DNA from: Stereocaulon alpinum
Taxonomy: Eukaryota; Ascomycota; Lecanoromycetes; Lecanorales; Stereocaulaceae
Length of the DNA: 64,000 bases
Reading direction: 5' to 3'
Assembly: GCA_018257865.1 (NCBI GenBank)
Contig: JAEUBA010000005.1
Span: 372,001 to 436,000, forward strand
The notes below the pieces were generated by a model, which worked only from the letters and a program-made list of their open reading frames with translations, had not been told where the DNA came from and did not search any database. Both the position numbers and the translations under genes were made by a program. Positions 37,001 through 47,439 of this stretch are shown here, piece after piece (within the stretch, counting starts at the first letter, position 1; each line of letters starts with the position of its first letter).

Positions 37001-38232
37001 GAAGGGACTAGTATTCTCGACCAGCAACTTCGGTCTCTCCTATTGATCAAGCTGTTCAGGCTCGATAGATTTGTACCAGCAGCCGAGCGATTTGTCACGG
37101 CAGTGTTCGGCAAGTCACTCTTCGAGAACACAGGCGACCTCAAGGAAGTAGTTGATCAAGTCACACCTACAACACCAGTCGCGCTAGCCTCAAGCCCTGG
37201 ATTCGATGCAAGTTATAAGGTCGAAAACTTAGTGGAGAAGACAAAGGCTCAATGTTCGTATATTGCTATGGGTTCCAACGAAGGTGTTGCCAGTGCAGAT
37301 AAGGCCATCAGCAACGCGGCCGCCACCGGATCCTGGGTACTGATCAAAAATGTGCACCTGGCACCAATATGGCTACAGAGTCTAGAGAAACGACTCAGTT
37401 CCCTGAAACCTCACAATGACTTCCGAGTGTTCCTTTCGATGGAAACGAGTCCTAAGATTCCGGTCAATCTTCTCAGAGCCTCCCGGGTATTGATGTACGA
37501 GCAGCCAGCAGGTGTTCGAGCCAACATGAAGGATTCCCTGTCTACACTGTCTGTCCGAGCCACCCAGCAACCGAGAGAGAAGGCTAGACTTTACCTGTTG
37601 CTGTCTTTCTTGCACGCTGTGATTCAAGAGCGATTACGTTATGCGCCAACTTTGGGCTGGAAGGGCTTTTGGGAGTTCAATGACAGCGATGTAAGTGTCA
37701 TCCATGCCAATTGCTAATATAAAAACAAAGATTGACTTCTCTATAGTACGAATGCGCAGCCTACATCATCGACACATGGATGGACGCTGTCGCAAAGGGA
37801 AGAACAAACGTCGCTCCGATCAAGATCCCTTGGGATCTGATTCGAACTCTCATCATAGAAACATATGGCGGCAAAATCGATAACGAGGGCGACTGGAAGC
37901 AGTTATCTGAGCTTGTCAACACGTTCTTGACACCAGAAGCCTTCGAGGACGACCACAAGCTAGTGAAAGGCGCACCTAGGGATGGAGCCGACATGTATAC
38001 TGAAGGAGACGGAAGCTTAACGGTTCCAGAAGGCAACGAAATGAAGGATTTCATCGAGTGGGTCAATCGCCTGCCAGAGCGTGAACCACCCACATACCTA
38101 GGCCTTCCAGCCAATGCAGAAAAACTACTCCTGGTCGGCCATGGAAGGGAAACAATCGCCAACCTAGCACGCATCACAGAAATCTTAGATGAAAGCGAAC
38201 AGCTCTCAGCAGAAGCAGATGGAGAGAAGTGA
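25033..38232 (+). CDS. Cytoplasmic dynein heavy chain, 4363 aa
   Basis: This is the minus-end-directed microtubule motor subunit, required for nuclear migration and early-endosome transport. Exons are 25033-25333, 25386-37690 and 37747-38232; introns are 52 and 56 nt. The total of 13,092 nt encodes 4363 residues, normal for fungi. The tail and linker occupy about residues 1-1900. Walker A sites follow: AAA1 GPAGTGKTES near 1945, AAA2 GDSGSGKSAIW near 2239, AAA3 GPPGSGKTMTL near 2600 and AAA4 GVSGSGKTTLSRF near 2944. The stalk coiled coils (about 3200-3515) flank the microtubule-binding tip with GNPPSGVKLALEAVCTLLGH. AAA5 and AAA6 and a short C-terminus ending EADGEK complete it. Fungal cytoplasmic dyneins lack the long C-terminal extension of animal ones, as here. 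The start ATG opens a Pro/Ala-rich leader. Confidence 0.97.
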
Positions 38233-38730
38233 AATGAGATGGACCATACAATATTTCCTTTGTAGCAGAGACTGCTGCTTTTTTCAAGCTATGTCATAGC
38301 GTTTTGGCGAGCATTACTGGCGCTGAGAATGTTAGATGCATTTGTCTGGAGTTGGGGTGGCTTGTTGCGGATCGGTGGATATACCCCAATATGCTTTTTT
38401 CTCTCGGCTGTGGTGTCTTACCACATCGTTCGCTCGCTTGCTCTCGTGTGTATTTTTCTTCGAGCACATAGCTTAGATATGCTATTGAGTTTTCTAATCA
38501 AGTGGTTCACTCATACATTGCTGGAAGGCTCTCTGAGAGCTACATACGCTTCGGTGTACCAGACTGGTCTATTTGACTGCTGTATCATATTTCATTAAGT
38601 CATTAATCTAATCTAAGCAAACTAAATCATCGGGGTATCATCCAAACCGCAAGCAGACCGCAACACAACTCCCAAACCCTCAACTCCAATCCCTCAATTC
38701 ATCCATCCCTCCCTCCCTCCCCCCATCGCC
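38233..38730. other. Convergent intergenic region, nothing recognised
   Basis: These 498 bp lie between dynein and the GNAT gene and are presumed 3' UTRs. A CCCTCCCTCC tract sits at about 38707-38723. Confidence 0.5.
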
Positions 38731-39987
38731 CTACCGACTACTCTTCTCCCTCCGCACCTCCGCAACGGTAGCCGCCAACAACTTCCTCGCCTTGGCTTCC
38801 AAATCATCAAACACCCCACTGAACGATTCCGGAAGAACACGATGGGAATCTACCAACACCAATCCCCGTCAGCCACAAATTCCCCTACCCTTCTTATTGT
38901 TTTCTTTTATGCAAGGGAATGGGGGAAGGGTGTATAGGTACGTACTAACATGCGCCTCCTCAAAAACCACACACCGCGCCCCCTTCCCCCACGCAACCCT
39001 CACTGCTTCCTCGAGTAATCCGCTGCCCACGCCTCGTCGCCTGAAAGCGCGATCGACGGTCCATGCACGCACGTAGGCTTTTCGTTCTCGTTTCACGACG
39101 CGAAGGACTAGGGTTCCGATTATTTGGTCGTCCCAGCGGGATACGAGGACGATGGGATCTTCGCATTTACTGTGTCCGTGTCCGGTGGCTTTGCGTGGTG
39201 TGGTGTTTAGCCAGTCGGTGTCTATGTCGAGGGCTAGGTGGCCGTAGGGGAGGGTGATTATGTAGAGGGTTGTGAGGGCGAGGAAGGTTGTGGTTGTTAG
39301 GAGGAGGAGGAGGAGGGTTGGGGAGGAGAGTTTGTAGAGGATGCTGGTTGTTAGGAGGAGGGTGGCTATTGTTATTTGGTGGGTTAGGAAGGCTTTGGCG
39401 GCGAGGTAGCGTTGTTCGTTTATGGAGGCTGCTATTAGGCGGAGGGCGGGGGGGAGGGAGGGGTTGGAGGAGGAGGAGGGCGGGAGGATGTGGTGGGTTA
39501 GGGTTGGGGGGGTTTTTGAGGAAGGGTGGGAGGAGGAGGTGGAGGGTGAGGATGAGGGTGGTTGGGGTTGTAGTTGCGAGTCGGCGATTGCACTGCTGAT
39601 TGAGAGGGGGGAGGGGTTGGGGTAGGCGAGCTGGGAGGTGTAGGTGAAGGCGGAGGCGGTGGGGGTTGAGACGAGGGAGGAGTAGGGGGATTGGTCGGTT
39701 GTGGAGAGGTGGAGGTTTGAGCGGAGGGTGGTTAGGAAGGCTGGTGATACGACAATGTCAGTATGTGGGTCGTTCATTGATATTGAGGAATGTCCGGGAA
39801 GGTTGGAGGGAGTAAGGACTGGGGACGTGCATGCTGTAAGGACGGATGGATATGTATATCTGTACTCACTGGCACTGGATCGATACCCAGGTATACTGTC
39901 CCCCAGCGCCCTGACATTCTCAGTCAAGTCCCACTCACTCAAGAGGTCAATATCAGCCACACGAAGCTGTGTCAGGCTAGGTGTCAT
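38731..39987 (-). CDS. Membrane-associated GNAT-family N-acetyltransferase, 386 aa
   Basis: Exons are 38946-39987 and 38731-38849, joined by a 96-nt intron (GTACGT...TAG). The intron restores a C-terminal helix ending in KARKLLAATVAEVRREKSSR. A Ser/Pro-rich region (about residues 70-175) precedes two hydrophobic segments (ITIATLLLTTSILYKL and LLLLLLTTTTFLALTTLYII), so the protein is probably membrane-bound. The acetyl-CoA-binding GNAT motif A follows as RRRGVGSGLLEEAVR, preceded by the beta strand region IIGTLVLRVVKRE and followed by ARCVVFEEAHV. A further 51-nt in-frame intron (GTGAGT...CAG, around residues 40-56) is possible and would shorten the protein by 17 residues. The substrate is unknown. 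The gene has strong purine/pyrimidine strand asymmetry around 39280-39560. Confidence 0.82.
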
Positions 39988-41111
39988 CGTCGTTCATTGA
40001 TGTTCATCCGCGCTTCTTATGTTTGAGTTTCTTCTTCCCAATCTATATTGTATCTTCAGAAAAGAAAGGACCACCCATGCATTGCAGACAACAAAGCGGA
40101 GGGAGCATGCAGGGCATACTTATCACAGCAGCACCCCACCATAGCCCATAGGGGACCCCATAGCCCGATAATCCACAAAGGATCGAGAGGCCCAGCGTAG
40201 TTAGCAGCTGTACTCGTCATTCACGCTTCGCACACTACGCACACTACGCACTAGGTAATTGGTTCCACGGCCAAAATTCTTATCGTGAGACACTACGTAC
40301 CTTAGTCCACTCGGCAAGGGTTGGGGGTTGAGGCCAGTCAACAGTCCTGCATCAGACGCCCCATCCTTGCGACGATAGGGTAAGGGCGGGTGTGGCGTAC
40401 TTTTGCAATTAGACACCCGGGAAGCGGGCGAGTAGGCGTTGAGGATCACCTGATCTTTTCGCAGTGCCTACGTAGTACCGTAGTACCGTAGTACGTACCT
40501 TACCATGTTATCGGATTATGCACAGACTGCGGTGCGGGACTGGCGCGCCCATGGGATATTTTTGGTTGTTCATCTCCGCTGATGGAAAAGTTCGGAGGAA
40601 GAGGGTCGGGTCTGGGGCTGGCGGCACGCTTGTTTCAGCAGGCTAGAACTATGTTTGGGACGTTGATTTAGCCTTGCATGATAGGATTATAGGATCATAG
40701 GATCTAATCGTTTCATCCTGAATCCTTCATGTGCATGCATCTTATACTAGCTGGCTTGCATTGTTTCAATCGCTCCGATCTTGGAGAGGACAGATTATAC
40801 CAAAGGAAGTGGCTGAGAATGGGCTCCTTCGATACATGAACAGACCAGATCTCTGCTTTGAAATGACACCGTGTTGCAAGTCTACCTGGGGCTTTGATGG
40901 AGGAATTGTACGAACTTGAGATTTCAACAGAGAGTCTCGACGTAAGGAGTCTGCTTATCATTGCCATCATACGCTCCTGAGCCAGGGTTTTCGTCCCCTT
41001 GATACCCAAGTCTTCCACCTCGCAAGCACTGAACGTGCCACTTCCGTCTCTCCATCCCTGGACATTCGACCAAGTAAATGCTGTTGTGAGTCTATATATC
41101 ATACATCGCCC
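39988..41111. other. Intergenic region with short tandem repeats
   Basis: This region is 1.1 kb upstream of the GNAT gene and downstream of adenylosuccinate synthetase. It contains GCACACTAC repeated twice at 40230-40247 and a three-copy 8-mer at 40471-40494. A 129-codon minus frame (40713-41102) has no recognisable feature. Confidence 0.5.
40471..40494. repeat. Three-copy 8-bp tandem repeat CGTAGTAC
   Basis: CGTAGTAC occurs three times head to tail, followed by GTACC. The unit is close to a palindrome (GTAC). It looks like a simple microsatellite in a promoter region. Confidence 0.85.
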
Positions 41112-42727
41112 TCACGACCTGACAATCATGTCTTCTCTATCCGGTCCAGTGCCTATATACTTAACCTTGACACCCACAAATTCCTCTATGAATTCCACAT
41201 ATGCTCTAGCGTTCTCTGGTAAGTCGTGGTACGCCCTGGCTCCAGTACTGGGCTTTTGCCAGCCAGGAAGCGTGGTATATACAACTTCCGCCTTCGCTAG
41301 CATATTCAAGTCTGCTGGAAACGAGTCTATAATGTGGCCATCGACCTTATAGGCCGTGGCTACCTCTATCGAAGGGAAGTTATCGAGGATGTCGAGTTTG
41401 GTGAGGTTGAGCGATGTGTAGTGGTTCACTGCCGTGCTGTATTTTACTATCACGAGATCAAGCCAGCCGCATCGCTAACGGCAATAGTTGTTAGCCCGCA
41501 ACTTTGTAACATTGTCTGAATAGGTGACTATGGTTCGGCAGCTTGAAAGATTATGAAGCCAACAAACTGCGTGGGTAACCAGGGAAATGGACCGACTCAC
41601 TCGTTTTCGACCGGTTGTTACCCCAAATTCCTTGCCCACTGATTGCAACGCTTCCCCGTGCCCGTTGAGTTGTTCGGTGGGCAGAGGCCCGCCTCCAACC
41701 CTGGTAGTGTAGGCTTTAACCACTCCAATGACTTCTTTTAATTTGAATGGATTGAGTGCTAAGCCCGTAAAGACACCACCGATACCCGTGTTAGACGACG
41801 TAACGTAGGGATAAGTCCCGTAATCTATATCCAACATGAGGGCGTTTGCCCCCTCCACTAGAAGCTTTATATCTGGTGAGGACTGCGCACTTTCTATCAA
41901 GGGAACGGCATCCACGACGAAATCTGACAACTCTGCTCGGTAATGGTCCATTCTTTCGATCTCTTCGTCGACATCATAGCCCTGCAGAAGACCACCGTAG
42001 CGCTTTTCGAAGCTATGGGCGAGCGTTCTTAGCTTGCGATCGAGCGTCTCTTTGTCGAAGATCTCAGATATTCGCACACCCGAACGGGCAGCTTTTGTAG
42101 AGTAGCCGGGTCCTATCCCCTTCTTCGTCGTTCCAACGGCTCCTTTGCCCAATTCCTGCTCTTCAAGGCCGTCTACGAGCTGATGCAGATCGAAAACAAC
42201 GTGGGCACGGTCCGATATAAAGATCCGTCCTTTGGTATTCAACCCCTTCGTTTTCAGATCTGCCAGCTCTTTGAAGAAGGAAGGGACGTGTACGACTACT
42301 CCTGAACCTATCAAGTTCATGCATTTCGGGTTGACGAGTCCCGAAGGAAGGATGTGAAAGTCATATGTGATTCCGTCGGCGATGATTGTATGACCGGCAT
42401 TATTCCCGCCCGCTGACCGCGCGCAGAGATTCGAGGATGCGCAAAGGATGTCGACGAGCTTGCCCTTGCCTGAACTCAGTCATTAGTCGTGGTTCGGATT
42501 CCATAGAGAATATTCAATCGAGGGTTCCAATCCCATCCTACGAGCAAGGCATTGCATTCACCAAAGCCAATTTATCAGTACTCCTAGGGTTTAGGCCAGG
42601 AGTAATTGACAGCATAGGCTTGATGAGCAAGGTCGTACTATTAGGGGGATTTGTCCCCAACGGCACCGGAGACTTAGGGGAGCCTACCTTCGTCCCCAAA
42701 TTGAGCGCCCAAAACAATGGTTGCCAT
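41112..42727 (-). CDS. Adenylosuccinate synthetase, 423 aa
   Basis: This enzyme joins IMP and aspartate with GTP hydrolysis, the first committed step from IMP to AMP. Exons are 42688-42727, 41601-42469 and 41112-41474. Introns are 218 nt (GTAGGC...CAG) and 126 nt (GTGAGT...TAG), for 1272 nt in total. The first intron splits the GTP-binding loop, GAQFGDEG joined to KGKLVDIL. Further signatures are GGNNAGHTI, GTTKKGIGPGYSTKAARSG, EGANALMLDIDYGTYPYVTS, GGGPLPTEQLNG, VTTGRKR-RCGWLD and LTKLDIL. All catalytic motifs are intact, so this is presumed to be the working copy. A degraded paralog lies 4.7 kb downstream in window coordinates, on the same strand. Confidence 0.95.
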
Positions 42728-43866
42728 CCTTGTGTGCCCCGCGGCTGCTATCGTTCCGCCATTTTGATGCGTGCGTCTCAGCGGTATGGGTGAAGATCGG
42801 TTGCGTGTCAAGAAAATTGGGAGTCAGGCTTGTTATTGGTGGTCAATTGAGTGGTAGACGGCAATAGTGAGGGATTAGCAGGCTTGAATTGTTTGTGATT
42901 CACAAGGCGAAGTTTCTGAAAGCAAATCGCGGGCACGTCATACCTAGCTAGCGCTGAGCTAGAGAGCGGAGGCTGTTCCGTCCTCGAGACCTTCAACTTG
43001 CGGCAGTCATCGGTCTCTTCAACGGTTACTGTCTTCCTCTCAAACGAGATATCTTCAGGAATCAACACCATGAGCTGCTAAATATTCCCCTCTGGACGTT
43101 CGGCTCTGCATTGCTCAAGGATGTGCAGCGGGACGGGGAGAGGATGCAAGGGCCAGTCATTCGGCGCCTACGTTTCGTAAATTCTGTGAAACCAGATGAT
43201 GATTGGAAAGTCTCGCATCGTTATGACGAAAGTATCACAAGGCTGCATGAATGCCCTGCTAATACTCTATTCTGCTCGCTAGATCATTGGGAATCCTCTT
43301 CCTTACTGATCATGCAACATATCGACACGGCCCCTTTCCCTTCTCTGAGCCGTCTTGCTACAAGAATTGAAATAGCCTTTGCAGCCCAGATTTAGCTATT
43401 GACCATGTCTGCTAACTTCGAGGATGGGCCGTCCCGAAGTTGCTGTGACCTATAAAAACTGCGTCCTCTTCGAGTAGGCACTCAATGCCATTACATGCCT
43501 TTCTTTAGTTCCAAGACAAATGCTCTCCAACGTTGACCCATTATCGTTGGCGTTGTCGGCCCACCGAGGGTATCACCCTTCACTCATCGCACAGCGTTAT
43601 TGCCACTAGCGCGTGAATCCCCATCAACAGCGGTATTGTTCCTCTCACAATAAACAATCACACGACAACACCCCTTCGATAGCTCACTTGATCGATAACG
43701 ACACTTTCACTTCTTCTTGAGTTCAGCAGTTCACCACTTTCTTTCAGATCACAACTGCTTTGTAAATCCAGACCATTATTTCAGCTTTCAAGACCTGTTG
43801 ATCGGGTCTTGCCCCCATTACACAAGACCAGACCTACTGGGAACGCCCACGTTGAAACCGTCCAAA
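42728..43866. promoter_or_regulatory. Divergent promoter region, ADSS / LPMO
   Basis: This 1.14-kb region lies between divergent start codons. An 87-codon minus-strand ATG frame (42808-43071, beginning MVLIPEDISFERKTVTVEE) has a fairly protein-like first half. It lacks family resemblance, so it is noted but not called as a gene. Confidence 0.45.
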
Positions 43867-45486
43867 ATGCATTTCTCCCAGGTCAAAACACTCCTTGTGG
43901 CAGCTGGTTCTGTCCACGTCATTAACGCTCATACGACGTTTACCAACTTCTTCGTCAATGGTGTTAATCAAGGCGATGGCACCGCCGTACGAATGAGCAA
44001 CAATATGGGGCAGGCAACCTTCCCTCTGCCGAACGTTGCCACTCCTGATATGGCTTGCGGTAAGTAGTATAGTTAACTACCCAGATTCTTCCCTAGAAAA
44101 TCTTCTCGGGAAGAGGATTCCATCCGAATCTTCCTTTCTAAATGCGAGGCTGATCATTCCATAGGCGTAAATGGCGAGACCGGTGTGGCCCGTATTGCTA
44201 GCGTCAACGCGGGCTCTAATCTGACGTTCGAATACCGCGCCGTCCCCGATGTGTCTACCGTCTCTGGAGGAGTATCTATAGATCCCAGCCACAAAGGTCC
44301 CTGCGCTGTTTACATGAAGAAAGTCGCCGACTCCTCCGCAAGCAACAACGCCGCTGGAGACGGATGGTTCAAGATCATGGAAGATGGCTACGATAGCGTA
44401 GCTGGAAAGTGGTGTACTGAAAAGCTCGTTCCTAATGACGGGCATCTCTCAGCAACAGTGCCCAGCGATCTCGCTCCTGGGTACTACCTGGTACGCTCTG
44501 AGCTTCTCGCGCTACATCAAGCGGACAAAACTCCACCCGACCCACAGTTCTATGTTGGCTGTGCCCAGGTGTTCCTCACTTCCAGTGGGTCTGCTACTCC
44601 TCCGGACACTGTTTCGATCCCGGGGTATGTCGATATGAACACACCAGCCATGACCTATAACGTTTGGACTGTCCCACTCAAGCTTCCCTTCCCCGACTTT
44701 GGCCCACCATTATACACCGGCAGCAGTGCTAGCCCCAAGCGTGGCGTTGAAGCTCGTGCCATGAGCCAGACGATTGGCCTCAAGCCTGAAGGATGCGTGA
44801 TGGAAAACGCCAACTGGTGCGGGTTCATGCCCCCTGCGTACACAGATCAGAGCAGCTGTTACCAGACCTCTCAGAATTGCTCGGTACAAGCAACAGACTG
44901 CTACAATACCGCCGGACCCACTGGAAGCAAGAATTGTTTCAATTGGGAGAACTTTTGCACAGCAATTCGCAATGATTGCGGCTCTTCACCATCATGCAGT
45001 GGTCCACCATCGATATCTAGCTATATGCCCACACCGTTAAAGGGGCTTGACGAATCCAAGGTGCTCGCACCATCTGGCCCAATGCCATCTTCGGCTTCGC
45101 TGTCAATTTCCAGCTCCGCCGTACCGATGCAGTCCCATGAAGCAGAACCTGCCTCTGCCTCTCCTACTGCCATTATCACTGCAGGATCGCCCCGTCCTAC
45201 AGGCTACATCACTGGCACAATCTTGATTGATGGGTCTGTTGACACCTGCGGCAGCAATGGGGGTCAAACCTGCGCCGAAGGCTTGTGCTGTTCCTCTCAC
45301 GGGTAGGTTGATAGACCAATTCGCATATATCCAATGCTCACGTTTTATAGATACTGCGGTACTTCAGACGAATACTGTGGCTCCGGGTGCGAACCACAAT
45401 TCGGGAAATGCTCCGGAGGATCGAAGTACAAGAGGACTCATCTGCATCGACACGGTTACCATCGAAGCCATGTGTTTCGTCGTTAG
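43867..45486 (+). CDS. AA9 lytic polysaccharide monooxygenase with C-terminal CBM18 chitin-binding domain, 488 aa
   Basis: This is a secreted copper enzyme that oxidatively cleaves cellulose or related glucans. Exons are 43867-44059, 44165-45302 and 45351-45486 (introns 105 and 48 nt). A signal peptide (MHFSQVKTLLVAAGSVHVINA) puts His22 at the mature N-terminus, the first copper-brace ligand. The second His is in DPSHKGPCAVYMKKV, and the axial Tyr is in DPQFYVGCAQVFL; YYLVRSELLALH is the usual supporting motif. A Cys-rich segment (about residues 300-360) and a Ser/Pro linker follow. A hevein-type CBM18 follows, split by intron 2: TCGSNGGQTCAEGLCCSSHG joined to YCGTSDEYCGSGCEPQFGKC. The protein ends in a basic His/Arg-rich tail. 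Fusion to a chitin-binding module rather than CBM1 is uncommon. Confidence 0.93.
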
Positions 45487-46020
45487 CGAGTCAGGCAGAG
45501 GTATCTCGCCCCAGATTTGAGGACTTGCAAGGCTCTGCTACTCTTTGATGGCTGGCTGGTCAGGCTTTCAACTTCAATAATACGTATATGACGACGTGTA
45601 TGATCGAAATGATATGTGCATTTACATGGCGTAGATTCTGGGTGGCTAGCATTCAACATACACCAGCACCATGTCAAGCAGTTCAACCAGCTTTGCGCCG
45701 AAGTTCGTGTACATACTTTGCTTTTGCAATAAGCATAGCTAGCCAAAGGAATCTTTGTAGCATACAAGTTTCTAATTCAGGTAGCGTGTAGTGAATATAA
45801 TAAGGAAGCCTTTGCTGGCAATCATCGCGTAGCCAATCCCCACTATTTACACGAACCTCACGCGTCCAATCAGAAGCCGCGATCCATCCAACCACTGCAA
45901 ATACCCCTGCACATCCCCGTTCCCACCTCCCCTCCCTTCACACCACCACCAATTCCCCTCCACTACTTCCCTCATCTCCGCACAACACCACGCTCCCACT
46001 CGTCCACCACACACACCACA
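45487..46020. other. Intergenic region upstream of the histone H4 variant
   Basis: These 534 bp become strongly pyrimidine/CA-rich on the plus strand toward 46020 and presumably contain the H4-variant promoter. Nothing else was recognised. Confidence 0.45.
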
Positions 46021-47018
46021 ATGAACCGCCTCCGCAACTTCGTCCCCAACTTCGGCGGCGAGCGCCCCGGCCAGACACAACGACAAGCGCAGACCGCTGC
46101 CCCCAACCCCACACCCACACCCGCGTCGACGTTCACGTCTTCAGCGAGTACTGTGAGACCCTCTTCGAGCGCGCCGAGAGCTACGTTGGGTGGGAAAGGT
46201 ATTTTAAGAGGAGGAGGAGGAGGGGGGAAGGGGAGAGCTGGATTGGGCGGGAAGGGGTTAGGGAAGGGGGGGATGAAGAGGCATAGGTATGTGGAATAGG
46301 GAGGTGGAAGTGTGGGTGATGGGTGTGCGCGATGGAGTGGGGGGGACAAGGAGGTTTGAAGAGCGGTGCTGATGGTGTGTGTTGTGTAGGAAGATTGTGA
46401 GAGATTCCGTGAGGGGTATAACAAAGGGCGATATACGGTATGTATCTTGTACTTGGGGTACAGGGCGTTCTGGGCTGATAATTTGGGCTTGTAGGCGGCT
46501 TGCGAGACGTGGAGGTGTGAAGCGGATATCTGGTACTATATACGATGAGGTGCGACAGGCTATGATTGCGAGATTAAAGCTGGTGAGCGTCTTGTTTGCC
46601 TTCGTCTGCTGGCTCTTGTGCTGACGTATTTTTTGAGATCCTACATGATTGTACGGCATATGTACAGCATTCGAATAGGAAGAGTATGTCATGTCTGAGA
46701 TTGAGCTCTTTGGGGGTTGGACTTGCTAACCGCTGTACTCGTTATTCTAGCTGTGACAGTTACGGATGTGAGTCAACCTTCTGCGCGCATCATTGGCTCA
46801 CGTAGACTAACAAGAGCAGGTGATTTTCGCTCTAAAACGCGTAAGTCCAGTTATTGGCCCTTGCTAGCCCCTTAAAAGGCCCTGGTGTGAAGTGAGAGTG
46901 CTGGCTAACAAGTGATTGTTTTTCTTTGCAGCTTGGCCGCCCAATATATGGTGAGCTTGACTAAACATAGTGCTTGGAATATTCGAGACTCATGTTTTTA
47001 GGATTCGACCCGAAATGA
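46021..47018 (+). CDS. Divergent histone H4 variant with long N-terminal extension, 173 aa
   Basis: Eight exons (46021-46286, 46390-46437, 46495-46582, 46638-46683, 46751-46767, 46820-46840, 46932-46950, 47002-47018) join into 522 nt. The first 65 or so residues are a Thr/Pro/Ser-rich extension absent from canonical H4 (about 103 aa). Then comes a Gly/Lys tail (GLGKGGMKRHR) and the H4 fold: KIVRDSVRGITKGDI, RRLARRGGVKRISGTIYDEV, YVQHSNRKTVTVTD, VIFALKRLGRPIYGF. About four residues expected after LKL in helix 2 (canonical FLEN) are missing at the exon 3/4 junction in this model. A canonical H4 would be nearly invariant. Divergent H4-like genes are known in other filamentous fungi (for example hH4v of Neurospora); whether this is an ortholog is inference. 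Confidence 0.85.
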
Positions 47019-47439
47019 GCACCATGTTCATCAAGAACTTCATCCAATAAGTTGGACTCTACATCCGGACCAGCTTACGAACTCTACGACCTGTACTGTT
47101 GTGGGAAAATGTGAATATGCAGCGACCCTAACAAAGCTTGTAGGCAAAGCGGGAGTTCCGGCGATGATACCCAGGAAGGCGTCAGGTGGCTTAGTCTTCA
47201 GCATTTTGGATATTGATTTCTTCCTGTGTGATATTCGAGGCTTCTCCAGCGGAGAAGATGTCATGAATGCGTACAACAGAGTAATGGGCGTGAAACGTAC
47301 ATAGAGGCACTCGGAAGACTGACCATATGGTCTCAGAAATCTTGGGCCATTCGTGGAAGGTCACATCATTCCGGCACTCATCGGACGATCCTATGCTCTC
47401 TATCAGGACCTTCGATAATGACTTAGCAGAAATTGAAGA
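47019..47439. other. Convergent intergenic region, nothing recognised
   Basis: These 421 bp lie between the H4-variant stop and the decayed ADSS copy. Open frames here are short and unconvincing. Confidence 0.5.

Noticed and set aside
38329..38598. Hydrophobic 89-codon frame after dynein
   Set aside because: It lies in the 3' flank, lacks conserved motifs and overlaps expected UTR sequence.
40713..41102. 129-codon minus-strand frame near the ADSS 3' end
   Set aside because: No recognisable domain and not protein-like along its length.
42808..43071. 87-codon minus-strand ATG frame upstream of ADSS
   Set aside because: The first half looks protein-like, but there is no family match, the second half is low quality and a splice model only shortens it; not enough to call.
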